From Paraescarpia echinospica (taxonomy: Eukaryota > Annelida > Polychaeta > Sabellida > Siboglinidae): DNA of 64,000 nt. Below the pieces are notes generated by a model that saw nothing but the letters and a program-made list of their open reading frames with translations, was not told where the DNA came from and searched no databases. The translations under genes and the position numbers were made by a program. The stretch is from NCBI GenBank assembly GCA_020002185.1, contig CM034538.1, forward strand, positions 3,192,773 through 3,256,772. The letters are read 5' to 3'. Positions 11,495-23,054 of this stretch are shown here, one piece after another (position 1 is the first letter of the stretch; each line of letters opens with the position of its first letter).

Positions 11495-12195
11495 ACAGCT
11501 CTCACACAAAACATCTATATAACCTAGTACATCGTAAGCGGCTACACATTATGAATCACATATCAAACTGTATGGCATACTGTCTAACACAATTTGACAA
11601 CATTAGTACAGTTCGGTTTGTCACATGATTTGTCATATATTGAGAAAAGGCATACATCTGAATATGTCGTTCTAGACTATGTTGTTCGACACGGGCTGAT
11701 TTATCAAGAACAGTAATTCCACGCATCCTCTCAAGCCAGGGCTGTTTGCCATGCAAAACTAGCCCTGGCAGATCTCCTACACGAAGTGCGGAAGTTAGCT
11801 GAGTCAAACTAGTAATTGACTTCGCCAGTCGCGACTGCGTCACCCTTGAGAACAGCGCAAATACCCGCCCAAATTTGAAGACGGATAAACGACTTCTGGA
11901 AATCCCAATAATATATAATTACCCGTTCGCTCATTAGCACGAGCATCTGAGCGGTATTGTGTATTCGAATAATTGCTTCTACTTCATAAACATTGCACGT
12001 AACACGAGCCACGGTTGGTTGAAATTAGTTTTATTACCACCTGACCTGCCGCCAACTACTGATCTAGTGAGCGATTTCATAGGCTGACCTTAAATTCAGA
12101 GTTTCGCAAAGCGATCAACCACGGGGTACTGCTGGCTGGCACTGACGTTTTCAGCAGCATCGACCCTTGGCGCGCGAGGATGATTCCATGCACAA
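11495..12195. other. ZFYVE26 5' flank
   Basis: This is the region upstream of the ZFYVE26 start (to the right on the plus strand). It should contain the 5' untranslated region and promoter, but no TATA box or clear core element was seen. Confidence 0.35.
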
Positions 12196-12198
12196 TAT

Positions 12199-12290
12199 GG
12201 GCAGCGGTTCTTAATCCCTGGGTCGCAACCCAAAATTAGGTCGCCAAGCCATTTAGAGTGGGTCGCCAAGAGTTCCCGGTGTCAAGTGAT
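12199..12290 (+). mobile_element. hAT-like element end
   Basis: The run GCAGCGGTTCTTAATCCCTG followed by GGTCGCAACCC resembles the CAGCGGTTCTCAA...GGGTCGC terminus common to hAT-derived repeats in animals. A second GGGTCGCCAAG motif follows at about 12260. Only one end is visible. Confidence 0.35.
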
Positions 12291-12423
12291 TGTTCGAATT
12301 TTCCAGTTTACTTCTCGATCGTACCAGACGAATGTGAGATGATTAATTTACGCCAAATGTTGCACGAATCTGAAATAATATCAGAGTATCACACAGCATA
12401 ATTAGTATTATTAAATTAAAGCA

Positions 12424-12560
12424 CAGGCGCGTGTCTAGGGAGCTTGGGGGCACGTGCTCCCCTAGACCTTTGGAATGTTGCGTGCCTGTAGATCTTTTTG
12501 AATGGGTCCACGTGACCGTCACGTGCATTCCAACAAATGTCTCCCGTCGCGTATCTGTTA
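12424..12560 (-). mobile_element. MITE copy 1 (CAGGGGCGGATCC family), partial, minus
   Basis: The segment with GGGGGCACGTGCTCCCCTAG, then CTTTTTGAATGGGTCCACGT, is the reverse complement of sequence in the copies at 34132 and 55501. The outer terminus here is diverged (CACAGGCGCGTGTC). It carries three CACGTG E-box hexamers and lies about 1 kb upstream of the ZFYVE26 start. Confidence 0.6.
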
Positions 12561-13105
12561 GCATGGTGTTATGTTTTGTTCCAAACTGTATAATCAATAT
12601 TCTGAAAGTCATACTTGTAGTTCTTAATGTTTCCCATAAGTTGAAAGTGAGAAGCATGTATGGTTGAAACAAATTAGGTATTTTATGTATTCTGGAACGT
12701 AAAAACGATATTTTAATGCAAGCGCTACTTGATCGCAGTGACAAAATGGATTGCGGCGCAACATATGTTTTGTTGTGAATCACGCTATTTTTATCGCAGA
12801 ATGCGGAAGGATAACCTGTCAGCATCGTACTATTATTGTACGAAATTGTTAAAAATGAAGGATTTGATAATATCTTGAAATGTGGAACACAATTTATTTC
12901 GGGCTGAGAAGTCACGGAGTCGTATAATTAATGATTAAATTGGCGTTTTTGGTGAGCCTCAAGCGGGGGTGCAATTGGCTGATTTAAAAAATGGTTTTGA
13001 GTTGTTTTGTCCACGTTTGTAATCATAATTTTGTGATCCACACGTACAGGTTTAAAACACGTCAAATTTAGGTTGCCAGTGATAGACTATTTTGTGTCTC
13101 ATTTC
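12561..13105. other. Intergenic, unassigned
   Basis: No gene recognised. A 190-codon minus-strand open frame overlaps this and the MITE but lacks any family resemblance. Confidence 0.4.
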
Positions 13106-13109
13106 TTAC

Positions 13110-13220
13110 GTAAATATGTAGACGTCTGATAGATGTCTAAATGACGTCTTTTTAGACGTCATCCATATGACCAAAAATTAACTGCTAAAAGACGTCTAAA
13201 AGATGTGTGCCCACTGGGAA
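13110..13220. repeat. GACGTC-rich repeat end
   Basis: Five near or exact copies of the AGACGTCT palindrome lie between 13119 and 13200, followed by GTGTGCCCACTGGGAATAA, a motif often seen at the end of dispersed animal repeats. Probably a small DNA-transposon or SINE relic. Confidence 0.4.
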
Positions 13221-14569
13221 TAATCAGATATTCTAAAAAACATTTTGTTGATAAAACCATTGATTCGTACTCCCGGGACCACTTCCTGAAAATCTATGGG
13301 TACCCATGTTAGTTCACAATTAATAAAAAACATTTTGGAGGGGGATTTACCCATTTAAAACAAACCGCTAGCGTCGCTAACTTTTGTTCGAACATGGCTA
13401 ATGGCGTCAGTAGGCCCCTATTTCTGCACTTGCTGCGTACTTCTTAGACGAACCCGAACCGCTTAAAAGAGGAGAAAATCATGTATGATTATGTTAACAA
13501 TTTCACTTATTTTCCAAGCGTTCTTCGAGGTGCGGTGTATGCTAGTATGGAGGAGAAATAATTCACAATAGTGTAAGTTTGACCAGTTTTCGAGGTAGCA
13601 AGGCTCATGGTTATATGTTCATAGACATTTGTGGAGTTAATTATTATATGCAATACATTATGATTAATGTTACTGTTAATTAACTACATAGTGTGTTTAT
13701 TAACTTTATATAGTTAGTATTTTGCAAATTAAAATTTAACAGCATATTTACATTTTAAAATGTGTTAATTAATAGTCATGCTGTTGACATTTTACATATG
13801 CGTCGGAACGTGATGAATATATCATCAAAACCCTCCAACTGCAGGCTCACAAAAAATCCAACTGCACCGCTTTTGAGGCTCGATCACTAAAATTCCCAAC
13901 TGTATTTCCTAATAAGGTTCCCCAAAACCCCCCGACAGCATCTTCCTTGATGGTGACCAAAAAACTCCAAGTTATATAATGACCGCTCCCTAACTTCTCA
14001 GCCTGAAACTTATACAAAATCATTGTTCCTTATTTCACGATATTATAAAATTTCATAAACGAATTAAAAAGTATTGACAGGTTCTCCTTTCGCATTTTGT
14101 GGTTAAAATAGCGTGATGCACAACAAAAACCGTGTTGCACCGCGACCGATATTGTCAGACAAGGCCAGGGCAAGGCAATAAAATAGTTTGCGTTACAAAA
14201 TAATTTTCTCGTTCCAGAATATTAAAAATACCAAATTTGTTTCACCCATGTTTGCTTCTCAGTTATGGTTTGAGTTGGAACAAATTGCAACACAAACTAT
14301 TTCAAGTGTTTTAATTACATTGAAGGTACCTATAAAACATATTAAAAATATACAGCAAAGAAAATTGGGAAAGTGACTCAAAACAAGGAATCCATATTTC
14401 CCACACATACTCCCATTTTAAATACCATTGATACCTAAAACCATGGCATTTACGTAGTCAGCCAAGACCCTACAACAAATCTAGACATTCTGTGACAAGC
14501 GCCATTCATGCTCGGATCATGAAGGTCCTCATGATCAAACTCCCTTGTTAGATAGTCACAGACTACATG
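13221..14569. other. Intergenic, unassigned
   Basis: AT-rich DNA with no supported exon or repeat family. A C-rich stretch with several CCCC runs lies at 13830-13950. Confidence 0.4.
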
Positions 14570-14579
14570 ACATTAATTG

Positions 14580-14713
14580 TCTACCTGTTATATGACTACT
14601 TGTAATATGACTATTGGAGACATGATCTCTGATGCATTAGTACTGGATTCATGACTACTAATGAAAAGACTACTGGTCACATGATTACTGGTGAAATAAT
14701 TAAGTACCGGGTC
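14580..14713. repeat. Degenerate ATGACTACTGGTGAC minisatellite, left part
   Basis: Variants of ATGACTACTGGTGACATG recur every 15-20 bases. The array is interrupted by the Gypsy element and continues on its far side at 19734-20060, so the retroelement landed inside it. Confidence 0.7.
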
Positions 14714-14877
14714 TGTAACAATATCACTTAATGACGTCTCCCCAGAAAGTAGAATAACAGGCCGCTCCCTTGTTGCAGCAGCCACGTTTAATAAAGTTGG
14801 TTTACTAGAACCATCGTCTCTGTTCTGCCTGAATATGCTAGCGTCTATACAGTGAGGCCTGAACAGATGTTGTAACA
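14714..14877 (+). repeat. Gypsy 5' LTR
   Basis: A short 164-base LTR starting TGTAACAATATC and ending GATGTTGTAACA, so it has TG...CA termini. It holds AATAAA (in GTTTAATAAAGTTGG), a probable poly(A) signal. Confidence 0.93.
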
Positions 14878-14895
14878 TGGTGGCGTCGGTGAGAT
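14878..14895 (+). promoter_or_regulatory. Primer-binding site
   Basis: TGGTGGCGTCGGTGAGAT directly follows the 5' LTR. TGG complements the CCA end of a tRNA; which tRNA was not resolved. Confidence 0.6.
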
Positions 14896-14961
14896 ACCGA
14901 AGGTAACTGAATATGGCAAGGCAGTCCTATCAAAAGTGACAGTTGTGTTAAAGAGTGAACT

Positions 14962-15670
14962 ATGGCTGACGATAATTCAACTGTGACGGCCGGCGTGGCC
15001 GCTGTCGGGGCACCTGCTGTGGCTGCTCCAAATGTTGAAGACATCTATGTGAACTTGCCCAGTGGTTCGCCTCCACCTGCATTGGAACTGGAAACCAATC
15101 AGGTCGATAACTGGAAGTTGTGGAAACAAATATGGAAAAACTAACTAATCGTGTCTGGACTCGACACTAAGCCAGACAGATATGTAACGGCACTTCTTCT
15201 ACACTGTTTTGGGAAAGACGCACTACGCGTCTTCAAATGGTATGGATTTGACGGAAGAAGAACGGGTCAAGCCTGCTGAAATCATCAGAAAATTTGACGA
15301 ATATATCTTGGGCGAAGTAAAAGAATTCTTTGAAAGGTATAAGTTGAACACCCGAAATCAGGAAAACGAGTCGTTTGAACAATTCTACTCAGTGTTGAAA
15401 AATCTAGCAAAAACCTGTGGGTTTTGTAATTGTATGCGAGACAAGCTGATTGTTGACAGGATAATCCTCGGTGTAAGGAGTGACAAAATCCGCAACAAAC
15501 TCATTTCACAATCGCAACTTGATCTACCCAGAGCAGTAGACATCTGCCGGTGCATGCAAGAGGCTGAAGAACAATGCAAAATTCTGAATAAAACAAGCAG
15601 TGAACCGGGTCGACACCAGATACATACGCTACACTGCCAAGTCGACATTCGGTGGAAGAAAATCTGCTAG
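14962..15670 (+). pseudogene. Gypsy gag relic
   Basis: The start MADDNSTVTAGVAAVGAP is followed by a stop at 15142 and a frame change. A capsid-like helical segment (about 15209-15600) contains NTRNQENESFEQFYSVLKNL and RDKLIVDRIILGV, typical of Gypsy capsid C-terminal regions. It runs out of frame before the zinc knuckle. Confidence 0.75.
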
Positions 15671-16043
15671 TCAACGAAAATGCAAATTCTGCTGCAAAAC
15701 GCACCCCATGAAGAAAGTACTCTGTCCTGCATGGGGCAAGACGTGTGATGCATGTAGGGGTCGAAACCATTTCAGAGGCTCCGTGCAATGCCCTAAGACT
15801 GTTCACAGTGTACAAGATGGGTTAGACTCGGATAACTCTGGTGCTAGCTTTGGCGATATCAGCTGCGTCACTGCCGATGTGCACGCACTCTCCTCACAAG
15901 ATGGTCCCATTTTGTGCAACATGCTGGTCGAAAAGCAGTCGGTGAAGATGCAGGTTGACTGTGGTTCAACTGTCAACATACTGCCCAAGAAGTACGTGAA
16001 GGAGAAAGATATCCGCCCAGAACCAATCACTCTGAAGATGTGA
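15660..16043 (+). pseudogene. Gypsy nucleocapsid knuckle and aspartic protease relic
   Basis: A Cys/His cluster (CKFC..THPMKKVLCPAWGK then CDACRGRNHF) is the zinc-knuckle region typical of Mag-type elements. The protease active-site region reads VDCGSTVNILP, with Asp-Cys-Gly in place of the usual Asp-Thr/Ser-Gly. A stop follows at 16041. Confidence 0.8.
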
Positions 16044-16118
16044 AACAATGCGAAGACTGAAGCTCTCGGCAAGTGCCGAGCTAAAACCGTAAATCCTGCT
16101 ACAGGAGACAAGTTCAAA

Positions 16119-17007
16119 GTGGACTATGTCATAGTGGATGGTGACCAACTGACACCACTACTCAGCCGTAAAGCTGCTGAATGCATGAAGCTCATCACGG
16201 TGAACTACGAAAACTTTGAAACTGTATCTTCAGTCTCCAGCTATAGAGTTACTCAAACTCCATGCACTGAAGACTATCCTGAAGTGTTCGACGGTAAACT
16301 TGGCTCGCTTCCTGGTGGGAAAATTCGTCTCACCCTGGAACAAAATGCTGAACCGGTTGTGAGACCACCTCGTACCCTACCAGAATCACTGAACAGTACC
16401 GTGAAAGATGAGCTAGACCGACTAGAACACCATAATCAAAGTGGACCAACCCACTGATTGGGTGAACCAAATGTCTGTAGCCACGAAACATTCTGGAGCT
16501 CTCAGGATCTGCATTGATTCTAGACCTCTCAACCTAGCCCTAAAGCGTGAACACTATAAGCTTCCTGTGCTGGACGACATTCTACCGAAGCTTGTGAATT
16601 CCAAGAAATTTGCTGTGTGTGACTTGCAACAAGGATATCTACACTGCGAACTGGATGAAGAATCTAGCCTACTGACTACTTTCGCAACACCGTTTGGGCG
16701 GTATCGTTGGCGACGACTACCTTTCGGCTTGAAAGTCGGCAGTGAAATTTTCTAAAAGCGTCTGCAACAAGCACTGGAAGGGTTGGAGAATGTTCACTGT
16801 GTTGCTGATGATATTATCATCCATGGATACGATGACTCTGATCTCTGTGTCAAGATCCAGAAGCTGCTCCAAAGATGCAAGAAACATGGGATCAAACTGA
16901 ACCGTGAGAAATGTCGCTTCAATGAGAATTAAATCCAGTTCTTATGCCATGTTGTCACAGCTGATGGTCTGAAACCTGACCCATCCAAGGTCGAAGCTGT
17001 TCTGAAG
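16119..17007 (+). pseudogene. Gypsy reverse transcriptase relic
   Basis: RT motifs appear in order: RICIDSRPLNLALKREHYKL, then CDLQQGYLH, then TPFGRYRWRRLPFGL, then VADDIIIHG at the catalytic Asp pair. The line is broken by a frame change near 16440 and stops at 16753 and 16930. Confidence 0.88.
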
Positions 17008-18042
17008 ATGAAGAGTCCGTGTGACAGGGAAGCTGTGGAGAGGCTAAGAGGTACAGTAACTTACCTGGCGAGATACGTACCCAAGTTGACTGATGTATTC
17101 CGTCCCATTGCTGCTCTTGTACAACAAGATGTTGCCTGGATGTGGGGAGATGTTCAGAAGAAAGCTTTCACAACACTGAAACAACTCCTGGCTGAGGCAC
17201 CCACTCTGGCATACTTTGACGCGAGTAAGCAACTGGTCATTCAGTGTGATGCTAGCAACTATGGCCTGGGATGTGCACTACTTCAGGAAGGAAGACCAAT
17301 TGCTTACGCCAGTCGTGCTTTGACTGACACAGAGACCAGATATGCCATTATAGAGAAAGAGACGCTGGCCGTCGTCTTTGCTCTTGAGAAGTGGCATCAG
17401 TTCACATATGGTCGCCCCATCCTTGTCTACAGTGACCACAAGCCACCAGAGGCAATAACAAAGAAACCTATGGACAGAGCACCCAAACGTCTACAGGGCA
17501 TGCTCCTACGTGCACTTGCGTATGACATTGAAGTCAAGTACTTGGAAGGCAAGAAGATGTCTCTCGCTGACACGCTGTCACGTGCCTTCCTGCCAGCTGG
17601 ACAGGAACAACCGACCACTGAGTTCGAAGCTATCCACGCTGTGAACTATCTATCCATGAAAGAAGAAGATGTCCAGGACATTCGTAATGCCACCGAACAA
17701 GATGCCACTCTACGAGTGCTGACAGCTGTCCTACAACATGGCTGGCCCGAGAAACCAGATGTGCCGCCACCTGCTGTGCCTTACTACCACTTCAGAGATG
17801 AGTTGGCCGTCACTGATGGATTGGTGTTCCGTGGCGAAAGACTTGTGATTCCACAATCCATGAGATCACAAATTAAGAAGGATGTTCACCTAGGCCACGT
17901 TGGCATTGAAGGATGCCTAAGAAGAGCAAGGGAGTTGGTGTTCTGGCCTGGCATGAATACAGAAATCAAAGTGTACATCCAAACGTGTGAAGCCTGTCGT
18001 GAGTTCGAACGTTCTCAGACTAAGGAAACTGATGAGCCATGA
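17008..18042 (+). pseudogene. Gypsy RNase H and integrase N-terminus
   Basis: An open segment of 344 codons. RNase H is shown by QCDASNYGLGCALLQEG, EKETLAVVFALEKW and YSDHKP. The integrase zinc-binding HHCC pattern follows as HLGHVGIEGC...W..M...I..Y...C..C (about 17887-18000). It ends at a TGA near 18040, where the integrase core continues in another frame. This is the best-preserved part of pol. Confidence 0.9.
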
Positions 18043-19026
18043 AGTGCCGGACCGTCCATGGCAGAAGGTCGGTGTCGACCTGTTCTCTTACCAAGGAAAG
18101 GACTACCTAGTCACCACTGACTACAGATCAAACTTCTGGGAAATAGACTATCTACCAACCACTGGCTCCAAGGCAGTAATCACAAAGCTCAAAGCTCACT
18201 TTGCTAGGATGGGAATACTGACAATGGTCCACAACTGGTGTCAGACGAGTTCGCTCATTTCAGCAAGAAATGGGGATTCGAACATGTGACGACATCTCCA
18301 CACCACAGTCGCTCAAACGGCAAGGTGGAATCATCGGTAAAAGCTGCAAAGAAGATGATCAAGAAAGCACAATGCGCTGGTGATGACCAATATTTAGCAC
18401 TGCTGAATATCCGCATCACCCCAACTCAAGGAATGGACAGTAGTCCTGCACAGAGGCTACTAGGTAGGCGGACGAAAACAATTCTTCCAACAGCTCAAAG
18501 TCTTCTGGAGTCGCGGTCGTCTGTGCAGCAACATGAAACAGATATGCTGAAAAGGACACAGCGCCGTCAAGCCAAGTACTATGACAAATCTGCTACAGAT
18601 CTCCCACATCTGCATCAAGGTGATACAGTCCGAATGAAGCCGTTCAAGCTTGGAGTCAAGTCATGGAAGAAAGCGAAGGTGGTGAGACGGCTGGATGAAA
18701 GGTCCTATGAAGTTGAAGATACTGAGGGAACAGTGTACAGGCGCAACCGTGTATACCTAAGAAGAACACACGAAACACCACCTCATGTGTTGGTTGAGGA
18801 GTCTATGGATATCCCAACCCAAGATGATCCTCTAATCACTCCAGTTGACCCAATTCTGGCCACCACACCAGTTGAAATTCAGCCGAACACACCGGTTGAA
18901 CAACAACACCAGAGTGACCAGACAGAACCACACTCTCCGGTACGTCCAACGACACCCAGGAAGTCCGAGAGAATCAACAAGTCCAAGCTACCCAGCAAAT
19001 ACAAGGACTATGTTGTATCTAAATGA
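17987..19026 (+). pseudogene. Gypsy integrase core and C-terminus
   Basis: Core motifs VGVDLF (first Asp) and, after a frame change near 18220, the second Asp region, then SPHHSRSNGKVESSVKAA with the catalytic Glu, are in DDE spacing. A basic C-terminal domain and a Pro/Thr-rich tail end at the TGA at 19024. Confidence 0.87.
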
Positions 19027-19208
19027 ACAGTTGATGATACTTACATGAATATTGATGAGTGCAGACTTGATTGATGCGGACTCGCATTAAATTAAATTGT
19101 GGATGCTCCATCCATGTGTTCATACAAGGACTATGTTGTGTCTAAATGAACAGCTGATGATACTTACATGAACATTGATGAGTACAGACATGATTGATGC
19201 AGACACGC
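19001..19208 (+). repeat. Direct duplication across the integrase stop
   Basis: The stretch starting TACAAGGACTATGTTGTATC (from about 19001) is repeated from about 19124 with few changes, including the stop codon and about 65 bases after it. Confidence 0.8.
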
Positions 19209-19557
19209 AAGTGTGTTGTCTTGTGGATGTTCCATCCTATTCCATATGTTCATGTTTGCCATGTTCGTATGAGCATGACCTGTTGTCTGGTGCTATTCTC
19301 ATAATTGAGCGTTTGCATGTTGACCATGCCATTTTGGCTTTAGCATGACATCAGGAATGTTGTTGCTGTTGTGAAATAGTGTGTTATGTAGTGTTTAGTG
19401 TTAGCTGGAACGTTTCATGATTCAGTTATGTTGCATTCAGGTTTTGGCAACTTTATTTTATTTATATCACTACGAAACATTGATGCTGATCCATAGACGT
19501 AATGAGTTGGTTACTTTAATATGTTAGTACGTTTTGGTTGAGTACATGTTGCTTGTA

Positions 19558-19569
19558 AAACGGAGGGGA
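19558..19569 (+). promoter_or_regulatory. Polypurine tract
   Basis: AAACGGAGGGGA immediately precedes the 3' LTR, in the position of the plus-strand primer of Gypsy elements. Confidence 0.75.
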
Positions 19570-19733
19570 TGTAACAATATCACTTAATGACGTCTCCCCA
19601 GAAAGTAGAATAACAGGCCGCTCCCTTGTTGCAGCAGCCACGTTTAATAAAGTTGGTTTACTAGAACCATCGTCTCTGTTCTGCCTGAGTATGCTAGCGT
19701 CTATACAGTGAGGCCTGAACAGATGTTGTAACA
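19570..19733 (+). repeat. Gypsy 3' LTR
   Basis: The same 164 bases as the 5' LTR with a single difference that I can see (CTGAGTATG here against CTGAATATG). Confidence 0.93.
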
Positions 19734-20060
19734 GGGTCTTTGACTACTGGTGATATGACTACTGGATACATTAAGTACTACTGGTTAAATGAATATTTGT
19801 GAAATGACTACTAGATACACGCATTCGGGTGACGTGACTACTGGAGACGTGATTACTGGTGAAATGACTACTTGTGACAATTATACCCGTGTCGTGATTC
19901 GTGACTACTGTCGGTATGAATTCTAGTGACACAGTTACTGGGTACATAAAGTTCTACTGTTGAAATTAATATTGGTAACATGACTACATGTGACGTGAGT
20001 ACTGGTGACGTGATTACTGGTGACATGCATGACTACTGGTCACATGACTTCTGGTAACCA
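19734..20060. repeat. Degenerate ATGACTACTGGTGAC minisatellite, right part
   Basis: Continues the array at 14580-14713. Units such as GTGACTACTGGAGACGTGAT and GTGATTACTGGTGACATG alternate with TAC-rich variants. Confidence 0.7.
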
Positions 20061-20454
20061 ACATTAAAAATACCCGAGTAATATGATTAATTACGCAATA
20101 CGTCCCAATTTCATGTCTCGCTGCCATCTCCTTCACTGCTACCATGGTTGTTTCGAGTATCATCAAATGCACCTGCAATTGTCGCAGAGTCTTCTAACTT
20201 TTTTTGCTGTCGGTCCATTGAGTCTTGTCTCAGCCCAAGTTCCTTCATTACTATTACAGTCGTTTCGAATTCCGTCACCATTTTCACAGCCTATCTAGCA
20301 CAGTCCATCCACTAACCACACGCACATGTAAGAGACGAGTGGGAGGAAAAGCTGGTGCGGACGTTACGTTCACCAATCATAATTATGAGGATTACGGCAA
20401 ATAAGAGTGACATGGCCATCATGTCATTAAGTAAAGTAGACGATGTGTCACTGT
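20061..20454. other. Intergenic, unassigned
   Basis: No supported gene or repeat in this short gap between the minisatellite and CR1 copy B. Confidence 0.4.
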
Positions 20455-22115
20455 GTGTTAACAAATATAACTAACTATAACCTAAACAACCTGGTGTAAA
20501 TTGTACACAGAAAAGTATTTTTAAAGACTATATAAAAGCTATTTTGAATATAAATATAGCACCTTGCAAGCGGCAACTCAGGGCAAAACGACACTTAGTT
20601 TGCAACGACTGGCAGAGTTGGTGGATTTTGCGTTGTCTGGCTTTCCAAAATCATGGGCAGAGACCAAATAAGACGGATTCACATTTCGGTGTATGGGGTG
20701 TTTGAGGGTGGAATGTCTGATGAAGGAGGTATGTAAGTTGACGGATATAGTGGAGAGATGGAGGTGAGACTCAACATGGAAGTAGATGGAACAGAGAAGG
20801 ATGACACGGAGAGAGTTGAGCATACTACGACACAGAAGGAACACAGTTGTTACAGGGTGACTAGAGAAAGGAGACTGAGAGGAGGGAAGGTGACAGGTGT
20901 GAAGGAACAAGGAATGAGAAGAAGACAGGGGACGAAGGAAAAGTGTTCGGCAGAGGAAAAGGAAACGGGTCAGTGGAGGAGAGACGCGACAGCGATACAT
21001 GTGGTGAATAGGTAGATACCACAGAGGCAGTTGGTAAGACTGTGAAACAAAAGACTGAGAAGAAGACAGTGTTCAGCAAAAGACAGAAAACGTGACAGGC
21101 GTGGTAGTAACAGGGGAGAAAGTGACCGTAGAGAAGGGGGGAGAAGGGGAAAGGGACGGGAAAGGAGACGAGATAAGTAAATGTGATGGGAGGAAAATAA
21201 AGAGACGAAAGGGAGTGAGAATAAATGCTAGAAGAGAAGATGACAGGAGGAAAGGAGATAGGAGAAAAAGCGTGAAAGAATGGAACGGAAGAGAATGTGA
21301 CAGGAGAGAAGACGGCAGGGGAAAAAGACAACCAGACAGATGCAAACCGGAGAAGGTGCTACTCTGAGGCAGTGATTGAAGGGGCAATGAGAAAAGAGAG
21401 GGTGTTTATGGACGACTCCATTATGAGAAAGACGGACAAGACACTAAACGAGGGGGACGTCGTTGTTTGTCTACCGGGGGCTAGGATAGAACATGTGACT
21501 GAAAGGGTAGAGAAGGTATTGGGGCATGGCAAGGGAGGGTCTAAACTAGTACACATAGGGACAAATAATGCAGACAGGGAGGGAACAACTGGGATAGTAC
21601 AGAAGTACAGACCGTTAGTGGGGAAGCTAAAGACGACAAGAGTTGAACAGATTATTCTCTCGGGAATTTTGCCAGTAATGGGAGGAAGGGGGACAGCATA
21701 TAGTAACCGCAAGAGGATGGCGATCAACCCACTAGTTGGGCAGATGTGTGAAGAAGAGGGGGTGGGATTTATACATTTATGAGGATACTTTATTGGGAGG
21801 GAAGATATGTACATGAGAGATGGCCTCCATCTAAGTGGAAAGGAGGGCAGCAGTATGCTCGGAGAACCTGCTACGATCTGTTGACAGTGGGACAGGTTGC
21901 ATCTATTAAAACTATATTCGCAGGGGGGACTCATAGAGAAGCCTCTCTGAAGGCATAGATAAAGACAGCACAACTAAACCAGCAAAGAACAGTCGGGAAA
22001 ACTGTCCTGAAGCTGGATATAAATGTGTTTGTTTAAATGCAAGGAGTATAGTAAACAAACGAAATTAACTAAACGTTATGTGAGAAGATATTGAACCACA
22101 CATGATAGATACGAT
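20455..22115 (+). mobile_element. CR1 LINE copy B, ORF1 part only
   Basis: The ORF1 start has decayed (ATA in place of ATG before GCACCTTGCAAGCGG, near 20560), as has its PHD-like finger. The esterase part at 21362-21920 keeps block patterns in broken frame: MDDSIMRKTD (Asp in place of the Gly in GDS), HIGTNNADR and RDGLHLSGK. A few codons of ORF2 follow and the copy stops abruptly at about 22112, so the 3' part is missing. Confidence 0.8.
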
Positions 22116-22589
22116 AAGATAGGTTTATAGCCATGTGCCAATGCTGTAAAATACAATGAAAAATATAGGAATATGCGGTGTCGGACTTGTACCCACATAG
22201 TCATACACTTATAAAGCCAATAAATTAAATAATAATGTAAGCATCAATCACGTAGGCAATACATATTAAAGGTCCTCAACCAATTCGTTTGCCCATCGCC
22301 AATCCGGTTCTTTTAGGTCCAGATGTGTAATGTGTGAATAGTTTAACTAATGTGCACAGTCGGTTTAATAAAAAATGCGTACTTGTTTTTTTAATCGTCA
22401 AAAAACAAGATTTGTCGTTACACCGGGTATAGCTGGCGAAAGCCAATTGCGCTGTCGACCTCCTGCGCCATTTCGGTCACGTGCTTTACGCGAGATCGGC
22501 ATCCCACGCATTCGAAAACAATAACAACATACACGTGCTTTGGTGTATCAAGATGAAGATTCCAAAGTGGTTGTACGAAGGTACGTATA

Positions 22590-23054
22590 TTGAAAGAAGT
22601 GATTAGACTGGGTAAAAGAACAGAAAACAGAGACAGACTACTGAAAGTGACAGTCGACACCGTTGCCCAGAAGAGATCCTTGCTATCAAATACTACTAAA
22701 GTTCGAGAGATCACCGAAAATGCTGCCTTTAAGAAAGTGTTCATAACACCTGACCTCACGTTCCAAGAACGAGAAAAGAACAGGGAATTGCGTGCTGAAC
22801 TTGCCACAAGAAAGCATGAAGGTGAGACAGATCTTGTCATCAAAAATGGTCTGATCATCCAAAAAGAAAGAAGACCAAACAACAACCAAGATGTTCCACA
22901 TGGTACAGCCAGACATGCAACACCACAATCAGAATGGGCAAGTAGCACTTCTGGAAACATGGGCAACACAACAACCCATGACCGAAGATCCACACATCAA
23001 GCAGCCAACCATCAGCCCTTTCGAGGAGCCCCCGAAGACGAAGGGAATACTTAA
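22590..23054 (+). pseudogene. LINE G ORF1 (partial)
   Basis: The open frame encodes a basic RNA-binding C-terminal domain (LGKRT..RDRLLKV, VFITPDLTFQERE, ELATRKHEGETDLVIKNG). The N-terminal half upstream of 22590 is out of frame or diverged. Confidence 0.7.

Larger units (their letters stand above)
14714..19733 (+). mobile_element. Ty3/Gypsy LTR retrotransposon, defective
   Basis: A complete element bounded by 164-base LTRs (14714-14877 and 19570-19733), flanked by the 5-base target duplication GGGTC (14709-14713 and 19734-19738). The internal order is gag, protease, RT, RNase H, integrase, the Ty3/Gypsy order; the zinc-knuckle style suggests a Mag-like lineage. The LTRs differ at only one base, so the insertion is young, yet the coding line has many stops and shifts (15142, 15668, 16041, near 16440, 16753, 16930, 18040, near 18220). 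It probably moved with proteins supplied by another copy. Confidence 0.93.

Noticed and set aside
12343..12915. Minus-strand 190-codon frame
   Set aside because: Overlaps MITE sequence, has no family resemblance and no coding-like composition.
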